From NCBI GenBank assembly GCA_003242355.1, contig QGUH01000242.1:1-6159 (forward strand): 6,159 bases of DNA, given 5' to 3'. The notes beneath the pieces are model-generated. The model searched no databases. It had not been told where the DNA came from and saw only the letters and a list, made by a program, of their open reading frames with translations. This document shows positions 1-5,364 of the stretch, in pieces; position 1 is the stretch's first letter; each line of letters begins with the position of its first letter. Origin of the DNA: Pseudomonadota bacterium. Lineage in GTDB: Bacteria > Myxococcota_A > Polyangia > Polyangiales > Polyangiaceae. The translations under genes were made by a program, and so were the position numbers.

Positions 1-80
1 CGGGGGGGGGCGCGCGTGGCCCCGGGGGTGTGCCCCCCGCGGTGCGTGGCGGGGGCGGGGGCTCGGGGGGGGGGGGCTCG
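1..80. other. G-saturated left contig end
   Basis: About two thirds of these bases are G on the plus strand, with a 9-G run at 2-10, a 12-G run at 65-76 and no A before position 99. In the desaturase frame this becomes a Pro/Gly/Ala tail. Real coding GC bias may explain part of it; base-calling or assembly error is a serious alternative, so sequence here should not be over-interpreted. Confidence 0.5.
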
Positions 81-982
81 GGCGCCGGGGGCGCGGGGAG
101 CATCGACTTGGGATCGTAGACGCGGGCGGGCGGCTCCTTGAGATCCCAAACGAGGCCGACCCACGAGAGCGCCTTGAGGATCAGGTACGTGATGTCGAGC
201 TCCCACCAGAAGAAACCCTGGCGCGTGGAGCTCATGTAATAGTGGTGGTTGTTGTGCCAGCCCTCGCCGAGCGTGAGCAGCGCGAGGCCGAAGTGATTGC
301 GGCTGTTGTCGGTGGTGGGGTAGCGCCGACGCCCGATCATGTGCGTGAGCGAGTTGATCGTGAAGGTGCCGTGCCACAACAGCACCGTGCTCAGCACGAA
401 TCCGATCAAGAACCCGGACCAACCGAGCCAAAACCACACCGCCATGCCCAGCACCGCCGGAGCGAGATGCGGCATCACGTTGAGGAGCACGAGCTCCGGG
501 TACTTCGCGAGGTCACGAACCTTCGAGTAGTCGGTCGCCTCGGTGCGATCGAACAACCACCCGCAGTGCGAATACCAGAAGCCGCGCCGCGCATCGTGCG
601 GGTCGCCATCCTGATCCGAATACTTGTGGTGCGCGCGATGGTGCGCCGCCCACCAGAGCGCCCCCTTCTGAGCGCTCGATTGTGCGAGGAAGGCGAGGCA
701 GAATTGGAAGAAGCGGCTCGTCTTGTACGTGCGGTGCGCGAAGTAGCGGTGGTACCCGCCGGTCACGCCGAACATGCGGACGAAGTAGAGGGCCGCGCAC
801 ACGGCCCAGTCCTGCCACTTGGTGCCGGTCCAGATCGCGGCGAACGGCAACAAGTGCATGACCATGAACGGCGTTGCCCCGAGCCACTGATATTCGGCGA
901 GCGATTGGGCGGGGCGTCGCGGCGGGAGCGGTGCAGAAACGATGCGCTGAACGAGCTTCACCCGGAGGAATGTCCCACTCAC
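1..982 (-). CDS. Membrane acyl-CoA/acyl-lipid delta-9-type fatty acid desaturase, 3' end beyond the left edge
   Basis: Di-iron integral-membrane desaturase that introduces a cis double bond into saturated acyl chains, usually at C9, setting membrane fluidity. The frame begins at GTG 982 and stays open to the window edge (327 codons visible). All three histidine boxes are intact: HRYFAHR (residues 78-84), HRAHH (115-119) and HNNHH (243-247). The accessory ligand region NSLTH (210-214) and the family motif FWYSHCGW (136-142 area) are also present. Hydrophobic stretches near 35-50, 58-72, 92-106 and 173-203 match the usual four membrane spans. The GTG is chosen because a strong ribosome binding site lies 8 nt upstream and the protein then has normal family length. 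It is the second gene after the lactonase-like gene (47-nt gap). The family core ends near residue 292. The following tail, almost only Pro, Ala, Gly, Glu and Arg, may be real or a sequencing artefact of the G-rich contig end. Family assignment is very secure; regiospecificity is inferred. Confidence 0.95.
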   Translation of the reverse strand, partial: MSGTFLRVKLVQRIVSAPLPPRRPAQSLAEYQWLGATPFMVMHLLPFAAIWTGTKWQDWAVCAALYFVRMFGVTGGYHRYFAHRTYKTSRFFQFCLAFLAQSSAQKGALWWAAHHRAHHKYSDQDGDPHDARRGFWYSHCGWLFDRTEATDYSKVRDLAKYPELVLLNVMPHLAPAVLGMAVWFWLGWSGFLIGFVLSTVLLWHGTFTINSLTHMIGRRRYPTTDNSRNHFGLALLTLGEGWHNNHHYYMSSTRQGFFWWELDITYLILKALSWVGLVWDLKEPPARVYDPKSMLPAPPAPEPPPPEPPPPPRTAGGTPPGPRAPPP

Positions 983-987
983 GTTCG

Positions 988-996
988 CTCCCTCCC
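988..996 (-). promoter_or_regulatory. Ribosome binding site of the desaturase
   Basis: On the minus strand this reads GGGAGGGAG, with GGAGG ending 8 nt before GTG 982. It decides the start: the only nearby ATG (1000-998) is in a different frame and opens a shadow frame without histidine boxes. Confidence 0.75.
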
Positions 997-1029
997 GTCA
1001 TCTTTGTGTCATGTGCAGTCAGCGGGCGG

Positions 1030-1824
1030 TCAGCGTGGCTCGTGCGTGTTCGGCCGCTCGGCGGGAGCTTCGGCGCCGACGTCGTTCGGCCACGAACCCG
1101 TGAGCAGGCTGGCCGCTTCGTGATCCATCAACCAAACGGCGTCTCGCACGAGGCGTGCCGGGCAGCGCGCTGGATCGATCGCGCCTTCGAGCGCGTCCGC
1201 CACGGCGCGCGCCTTTTCGAGCCCCGTGGCGAGCACGATCGTGCACCGGGATGCGGCAAGCGCCCGGCCCGTCAGCGTGTACCGTTCGGGCACCTCTCCG
1301 GGGAGCAGCGTCACACGGCGCTCCCCCTCCCGGAGGGCCGGGGAGTGCGGCAGGAGCCCCGCCACGCGGCCGTCGGCTCCGGCGCAGAGAACGAGAACGT
1401 CGAAGGTCGAAGGTAAGGAAGCCTCATACTCCTCCGCCGCCCGGCCGATATCGCCACCCACGCTACGGGGGACGTGAACGTTCGGTCGCGGAATGCCGGC
1501 GGGCTCCACGAGCGTTTCGATGACGCCCCGCGCGGCGCCTTCCGGCGCACCGTTTTGGGAACCGCAATTGTCACCGATGTAGAGCGAAACCAGGCACCAC
1601 GGGATACCGTTCGTGCGCGCTAGCGCCCGGAGCGGCTCGCGGAGCTCCTCCGCGAAGCTGACACAGAGGGTCGCGGCTCCGCTCCGTTCCACGCTGGCCG
1701 TAAGCTCGGCGGCCACCAAGCGCGCGAAAAGCGCCGGAATCTTCGACCCATCCAGCCGAACACGCTCGACCCGTGAGCCCGTGCGTGGCCGAACGTCGGG
1801 AATACCAAAACTCACGGTGGGCAT
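1030..1824 (-). CDS. 6-phosphogluconolactonase/glucosamine-6-phosphate isomerase-family protein with degenerate active site
   Basis: A 264-residue protein with the length and layout of the SOL/DevB 6-phosphogluconolactonase family, whose enzymes hydrolyse 6-phosphogluconolactone in the oxidative pentose phosphate pathway in the cytoplasm. Recognisable landmarks are FDVLVLCAGADG (141-152), corresponding to the D-x-x-x-LGxGxDGH segment, RYTLTGRAL (181-189, the RxTLT strand), TGLEKA (200-205, conserved Lys) and the C-terminal WLMDHEAASLL (231-241). The catalytic signature is eroded: the His of DGH is Arg-153 (codon 1366-1368), the glycine-rich SGGSTP loop is replaced by VSFAEEL (55-61), and the DERxVP...SN loop is shortened to GDNCGSQNG (84-92). 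Whether it is still an enzyme is therefore doubtful; it could be a repurposed sugar-phosphate binder. ATG 1824 gives normal family length; its upstream signal is weak. It heads a minus-strand unit with the desaturase and is divergent from the kinase. Confidence 0.85.
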   Translation of the reverse strand: MPTVSFGIPDVRPRTGSRVERVRLDGSKIPALFARLVAAELTASVERSGAATLCVSFAEELREPLRALARTNGIPWCLVSLYIGDNCGSQNGAPEGAARGVIETLVEPAGIPRPNVHVPRSVGGDIGRAAEEYEASLPSTFDVLVLCAGADGRVAGLLPHSPALREGERRVTLLPGEVPERYTLTGRALAASRCTIVLATGLEKARAVADALEGAIDPARCPARLVRDAVWLMDHEAASLLTGSWPNDVGAEAPAERPNTHEPR

Positions 1825-1899
1825 ATCCGGAGCAGCCCCATTTAGCAGGCCACTGCTGAAAGCTTGAGCCCCGCCGGGCGGGCGCTATGGTCGTGCCTG
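1825..1899. promoter_or_regulatory. Divergent promoter region between the lactonase-like gene and the kinase
   Basis: These 75 nt must hold the promoters of both divergent units. They contain an imperfect palindrome at 1841-1860, TTTAGCAG-GCCA-CTGCTGAA (7 of 8 arm positions pair), in the most AT-rich part of the gap. A GC-only palindrome, CCCGCC-G-GGCGGG, lies at 1870-1882. On the minus strand the sequence TGCTAAAT overlaps the first palindrome and is a possible extended -10 element, but no matching -35 is clear. No good ribosome binding site is visible before the kinase start. The operator idea is inference; a match of this quality can arise by chance. Confidence 0.3.
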
Positions 1900-3588
1900 A
1901 TGAGCAGCCCCGCTCTCGAATCGCAGCGCGTGCTCGCCGGACGCTACCGGCTCGAGCAACGCCTCGAGGCGGGGGGAATGGGCACGATCTGGCGTGCCGA
2001 GCACCTGATTCTGCAAGCGCCCGTCGCGGTCAAGCTGATCGATCGCGACGTCGTGCCGGACGAGGAGACGGTGGCGCGCTTTCTGCGGGAAGCGAAGGCC
2101 GCTGCCGCGCTGCGCAGCCCGCATGTCGTCCAGATCCTCGATTACGGCATGGACGAGGGCTCTCCGTTCATCGTGATGGAGCTGCTCGAGGGCGAGAATC
2201 TGGCCCAGCGGCTCAAGCGGGTGGGGCGCCTGGGGGCGGCCGATACCGTGCGCATCGCGACCCACGTGGGCCGAGCGATCGGGCGGGCGCACGAAGCGGG
2301 GATCGTGCACCGCGATCTGAAGCCCGAGAACGTGTTCCTGGTGCACAACGAAGACGAAGAGATCGCGAAGGTCCTCGACTTCGGGGTCGCCAAGATCGAC
2401 GGGCTCGGGACGGAGGGCGCGCGCACGCGAACCGGATCGATTCTGGGCACGCCCTACTACATGAGCCCGGAGCAGGCGCAGGGGAACAAGACGGTCGACC
2501 ATCGCTCGGACCTGTGGTCGCTCGGCGTCATCGTGTTCGAGTGCCTCACGGGCAAGCGGCCGTTCTTCAGCGACGGGCTCGGGGATTTGGTGCTGCAGAT
2601 TTGCGTGCGCGACATTCCCGTGCCGTCGCAGGTGGCCGCGGTGCCGATCGGGTTCGACGCGTGGTTCTTGCGCGCCGTGAACCGCGACCCCGACCAGCGG
2701 TTTCAGTCGGCCCGCGAGATGACGGACGCGCTGCGCGACGTGCTCGACGTCGAGCTGCGGGAGACGCATGTGCCCGCGCCGGAGGTCGTCGTCGCCACGG
2801 TGCCCGCCACCGACAGCTTGCCGCCGCCGTCGTCGGCGCGACCCTCGAGCGCTCGGGAATCGAGCATGGGCGCGACCAGCATGGATCCGACCGCGGTCAC
2901 CGTTGCCGCCGGCCCGCCGCCGGTGGCGGTGAGCACGGAGCGGCCGCGGACGAGCTGGCCCGAGACGCCGCTGCCGAGCGAGCTGCCGCCGCCGTCGCAC
3001 TCGGGTCTCGGCAGCATCGTTGCCGTCGCGGCGATCGCGCTCGGAATCGGCCTCGCGGGGGGCCTGCTCGTGTTGCGGGGGGACGGGCGCACCGAGAAAG
3101 CGCCCGCGGCGATCCCGGGCGACTTCGAGCAGGTGTCGAAGAAGCCGGCGCCCTCTGCAGAGTCGGCGGAGGCTCCCTCCGCGAACGGCCCCGGCGATTC
3201 GTCGCCGGCCGAGAAAGACGAGCGAGCAGAAGACGAGGAGCGAGCAGAGGCGGAGGGAGCCGCCGCGGGCCTCGACGAGGAGCCTTCGAACGCCGCGAGC
3301 TCGGAGAGCGACGAAACGCCCGACGCCCGCGCCGCCGCCGACGAAAAGGACGCGCGCGCGACGCGTGGCGGCGCCAACGGGCGTCGTTCGAACGCGGAGT
3401 CGCGCGAGTCGCGCAACCGAGCGGAGCGCTCGGCGCCCGTTCGTGAGCGTGAGCGACCCGAGCGCGAAGATCCCGTTTACGAGGAGCCGCCGGAGTACCG
3501 CGACCCGGAGCCCGATCCGGACTGGGTCAAGCCCGAATGGGCCATTCCCGACGAAGAGCCGCGTCGAGTCGAGCCGATCGAGGAGTGA
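1900..3588 (+). CDS. PknB-type (Hanks) serine/threonine protein kinase with one transmembrane helix and a disordered C-terminal tail
   Basis: Signalling kinase that phosphorylates Ser/Thr of target proteins; the catalytic domain should be cytoplasmic and membrane-anchored. Counting from ATG 1900 (562 residues), the kinase domain spans about 16-285. It has the Gly-rich loop LEAGGMG (22-28, first Gly of GxGxxG replaced by Glu), VAVK with Lys-45, the alpha-C Glu in FLREAK (Glu-64), HRDLKPEN (137-144), DFG (160-162), GTPYYMSPE (183-191), DLWSLG (204-209) and the late Arg in DQRF (265-268). All catalytic residues are present, so it should be active. A Pro/Ser-rich linker (about 290-368) leads to one helix (about 370-392). 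The remaining 170 residues are Glu/Ala/Arg/Pro-rich with no recognised sensor domain. An in-frame TTG at 1864 would add 12 residues; ATG 1900 is preferred because the sequence then opens a few residues before the kinase fold, but no clear ribosome binding site supports either. The gene diverges from the lactonase-like gene. Myxobacteria typically carry many such kinases. Confidence 0.95.
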   Translation: MSSPALESQRVLAGRYRLEQRLEAGGMGTIWRAEHLILQAPVAVKLIDRDVVPDEETVARFLREAKAAAALRSPHVVQILDYGMDEGSPFIVMELLEGENLAQRLKRVGRLGAADTVRIATHVGRAIGRAHEAGIVHRDLKPENVFLVHNEDEEIAKVLDFGVAKIDGLGTEGARTRTGSILGTPYYMSPEQAQGNKTVDHRSDLWSLGVIVFECLTGKRPFFSDGLGDLVLQICVRDIPVPSQVAAVPIGFDAWFLRAVNRDPDQRFQSAREMTDALRDVLDVELRETHVPAPEVVVATVPATDSLPPPSSARPSSARESSMGATSMDPTAVTVAAGPPPVAVSTERPRTSWPETPLPSELPPPSHSGLGSIVAVAAIALGIGLAGGLLVLRGDGRTEKAPAAIPGDFEQVSKKPAPSAESAEAPSANGPGDSSPAEKDERAEDEERAEAEGAAAGLDEEPSNAASSESDETPDARAAADEKDARATRGGANGRRSNAESRESRNRAERSAPVRERERPEREDPVYEEPPEYRDPEPDPDWVKPEWAIPDEEPRRVEPIEE

Positions 3589-3653
3589 CGCGGTTGCGAG
3601 CGACCCGGCGCGAAAATGCGTCGTGTGGCTCGAATGTTGCCTCGTTGTCGGGC

Positions 3654-3878
3654 ATGCCGAACAAGGGAAAGCCGTCGAAGCAAGTTCCCGACGAACGCAA
3701 GGAGCTCGAGCAGGAGACCCTGAGCGATCCCCAGCCGCCGAAGACCATCCACCGTTTCGATCGCAGCGCCGAAGACGAGAAAGGCGGAACGGGTGCCGGC
3801 GTCGTCTACGACGATCGCCGCGTGCCTTCGGGTGGATTTCAGAAGACGGTTCACCCGAAGAAGGACGCCGAGCGCTAG
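3654..3878 (+). CDS. Small hydrophilic hypothetical protein (74 residues)
   Basis: I do not recognise a family. The protein opens MPNKGKPSKQ, is very rich in charged and polar residues, has no membrane segment, cysteine or signal peptide, and ends with VHPKKDAER. It contains a central Asp/Glu/Arg-rich stretch followed by GGTGAG and VYDDRRVPSGGF, and is probably largely disordered. ATG 3654 is chosen because the frame upstream of it reads through the kinase stop region with unrelated composition; an in-frame TTG at 3645 is an alternative. There is no obvious ribosome binding site. It lies 65 nt after the kinase stop on the same strand, so co-transcription is possible, and a role as a partner or substrate of the kinase is speculation only. 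Codon positions keep the strong third-base G/C bias, which favours it being real over a chance frame. Confidence 0.6.
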   Translation: MPNKGKPSKQVPDERKELEQETLSDPQPPKTIHRFDRSAEDEKGGTGAGVVYDDRRVPSGGFQKTVHPKKDAER

Positions 3879-3942
3879 AGTGACAAACGGTCAGGAACGC
3901 GCCGAAAAACGCGGAAAACAGCGTCGGACGGAGTGCCCGCGT

Positions 3943-4010
3943 GGGGAGGGGCCCCCCGCCGAATTCTCTTACATTCACTTCGGCGGGGAGGGGCGGCGCG
4001 TGCCGCCCCT
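3943..4010. repeat. Structured intergenic element: two adjacent inverted repeats with a direct repeat
   Basis: Between the convergent genes the decamer GGGGAGGGGC occurs twice (3943-3952 and 3985-3994). CCCCGCCGAA (3954-3963) pairs perfectly with TTCGGCGGGG (3979-3988) across a 15-nt, comparatively AT-rich loop. Immediately after it, AGGGGCGGC (3989-3997) pairs perfectly with GCCGCCCCT (4002-4010) across GCGT. Because the direct repeat copies part of the second stem, at least two mutually exclusive folds are possible. This organisation resembles REP-type dispersed intergenic palindromes, many of which end in a (G)TAGGGGC-like arm; here the last arm is followed by ACGG. Only this one copy is in the window, so dispersal is not shown. 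It could alternatively act as an mRNA 3'-end structure for the small gene at 3654-3878. Confidence 0.55.
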
Positions 4011-4022
4011 ACGGAAACGAGG

Positions 4023-4059
4023 CTGGAACGCCGATCGGTCGAACCGATCGGCGTTCCAG
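4023..4059 (-). terminator. Perfect 17-bp hairpin between convergent genes, probable (bidirectional) transcription terminator
   Basis: CTGGAACGCCGATCGGT (4023-4039) and ACCGATCGGCGTTCCAG (4043-4059) are exact reverse complements separated by the trinucleotide CGA. The hairpin starts 28 nt beyond the esterase stop at 4088 and lies 144 nt after the small plus-strand gene. On the minus strand it is followed by CCTCGTTTCC, a weak T-containing run; on the plus strand no T tract follows. Its position between convergent genes and its stability argue for a terminator or an mRNA-end stabiliser, but the missing long U tract means intrinsic termination is not certain. It may also be part of the neighbouring repeat element. 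Confidence 0.55.
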
Positions 4060-4087
4060 GACGCCACGCAGGACCAGTTCATCGGAC

Positions 4088-5353
4088 TCAGTGGGACGCG
4101 CCGCTCTCTTGGATCGCGTGGCGCCTCGCGAACGCGAGAACGTGCCAGAAGTCCGCGGCGAGGATGTCGTGCCCCCCGGGGCGGCGGTGATAGCCGATGT
4201 GGTCGCCGTACGACACGTTGAGGCGTATCGCCTCGGGTGACACGTCGATTCCCGAGCGCCCGAAGAGCGCGTAGACGGGGCTCGCCGCGAGGCAGGCGAG
4301 CAGCTCTCCTTTCGGATCGGCCCAGAGATCCTGCTCGGCGCTCGCGATGTATACGGGGCGCGGCGCGAGCAACGCCAGGAGCGCGTGCTGGTCGAACGGG
4401 AGCGCGTCCTCACGATCCGCGTAGGCGTGGAAGTTCTTGCAGAACCAGTGTGGGAAGCGCGTCGTGATGTGCGCGACCCTTTCGCCGAAGCGACGGCGCG
4501 AGAGCTTCGCGCCCGCGCATCCGGAGCCGCTTGCGACGGCGAGCGCGAAGCGTTCGTCGCGAGCGGCGGCCCAGAGCGCGGCCTTGCCGAAACGCGAATG
4601 GCCGATCACCGCGACGCGCGCCGCGTCGATTTCCGGAAGCTGCTCGAGCGCGTCGAGGACGCGCGATAGCCCGTAGGCCCACGCGCTGATCGCACCCCAG
4701 GCGTCCCCCGCGTCGAGATCGAGGGCGTCGCGCAGCGCGTATCGGACCCCGCGTTCGCGCGCGTACGGATGGTCGGGATCGATGTCGCCCGCGTAAACGG
4801 TGACGAGCGCGTACCCGGCGGCCGCGAGCAGCTCTACGGGCCAACGGCGCGCGTGCATGCCGCGCGACGCCTCCGTGGGCTCGTGATCGGGAATGCCGGT
4901 TTCGGGGCTCTGGGGCACCCAGCCCGTGGCGAGCCGGATCTTCGGATCCGGATGCACGGTGTGGTTGCCGAGGAGATTGATTCCCAAAAACGCCGGCACG
5001 GGACCCCGCGCACCGCGCGGCACGAACACGAGCACGCGGAGCACGGCGCTCCCGTCCCCCTCGCCGACCGTGACGTCGAGCTCCCGGCGCGTGACCAGCC
5101 CGAAGCACGCCTGCTCGTCGACGCTCGCCACGGCGACACGCACGGGCACCGGCGGCGGGGTTCTGCCGTAAACCTCGCGCGAAAAGAGCTCGAGCAGCTC
5201 GGGGCGGCGACGCGCCCGCCACGCTTCCGCAGAAGCGATGCGCGTGCCGTCGCTCGCAACGAGCACGTCCGGCAGCTCGAACGGGGGAACTCGGGCCTCG
5301 TCGTAGTCGACGTCCGCCGGTCGCGGCGGGCTCACCCAGCGAACCGTGCTCAA
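4088..5353 (-). CDS. CE15-family glucuronoyl (methyl)esterase-like alpha/beta hydrolase
   Basis: A 421-residue protein strongly resembling bacterial carbohydrate esterase family 15. Characterised members hydrolyse esters of 4-O-methyl-glucuronic acid in xylan, including lignin-carbohydrate links. Seen here are the nucleophile elbow GHSRFGK (251-257, Ser-253), SGSGCAGAKLSRRRFGE (275-291), FPHWFC (300-305), EDALPFDQH (315-323), APRPVYIASAEQDLWADP (330-347) and GYHRRPGGHD (387-396) with the catalytic His, probably His-395. The acid found just before SG in fungal enzymes is Gly-276 here, so the acid probably comes from the AEQDLWAD loop, as proposed for other bacterial members. The N-terminus is hydrophilic, with no signal peptide. 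The TTG start is chosen because it overlaps the upstream epimerase stop as TTGA and has GAGG 7 nt upstream; GTG 5335 is the alternative. Family call is secure; the natural substrate is inferred. Confidence 0.92.
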   Translation of the reverse strand: MSTVRWVSPPRPADVDYDEARVPPFELPDVLVASDGTRIASAEAWRARRRPELLELFSREVYGRTPPPVPVRVAVASVDEQACFGLVTRRELDVTVGEGDGSAVLRVLVFVPRGARGPVPAFLGINLLGNHTVHPDPKIRLATGWVPQSPETGIPDHEPTEASRGMHARRWPVELLAAAGYALVTVYAGDIDPDHPYARERGVRYALRDALDLDAGDAWGAISAWAYGLSRVLDALEQLPEIDAARVAVIGHSRFGKAALWAAARDERFALAVASGSGCAGAKLSRRRFGERVAHITTRFPHWFCKNFHAYADREDALPFDQHALLALLAPRPVYIASAEQDLWADPKGELLACLAASPVYALFGRSGIDVSPEAIRLNVSYGDHIGYHRRPGGHDILAADFWHVLAFARRHAIQESGASH

Positions 5354-5364
5354 GCGTTCGCCTC
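5350..5364 (-). promoter_or_regulatory. TTGA stop/start overlap with ribosome binding site coupling epimerase and esterase
   Basis: On the minus strand the epimerase stop TGA (5352-5350) and the esterase start TTG (5353-5351) share bases in the tetranucleotide TTGA. GAGG (5364-5361) sits 7 nt before the TTG inside the epimerase coding sequence. This is the classic arrangement for translational coupling, with TTG in place of the commoner ATG or GTG. Confidence 0.7.

Noticed and set aside
513..1001. 162-codon minus-strand frame starting at ATG about 1001-998
   Set aside because: It is the wrong frame: the desaturase motifs are in the frame of GTG 982, which has the well-placed ribosome binding site.
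242..1123. 293-codon plus-strand frame over the desaturase
   Set aside because: It lies antisense to the histidine-box desaturase and has only His/Arg/Val-rich low-information sequence.
1870..1882. CCCGCC-G-GGCGGG palindrome as an operator
   Set aside because: A GC-only 13-bp palindrome is expected by chance at this base composition and is not supported by spacing or a second copy.
1887..3446. 519-codon plus-strand frame overlapping the kinase
   Set aside because: Arg/Ala/Gly-rich alternate-frame reading of the kinase without any domain; the kinase frame carries every catalytic motif.
1885..3978. 697-codon open frame on the minus strand opposite the kinase
   Set aside because: It is antisense to an unmistakable kinase; its translation is Arg/Leu/His-rich with no recognisable domain, which is typical of antisense frames in high-GC coding DNA.
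4023..4059. Hairpin as an integron attC site, tRNA arm or CRISPR repeat
   Set aside because: It is a perfect 17-bp stem with a 3-nt loop, lacks attC-like unpaired bulges and core sites, has no tRNA cloverleaf and is present once without spacers.
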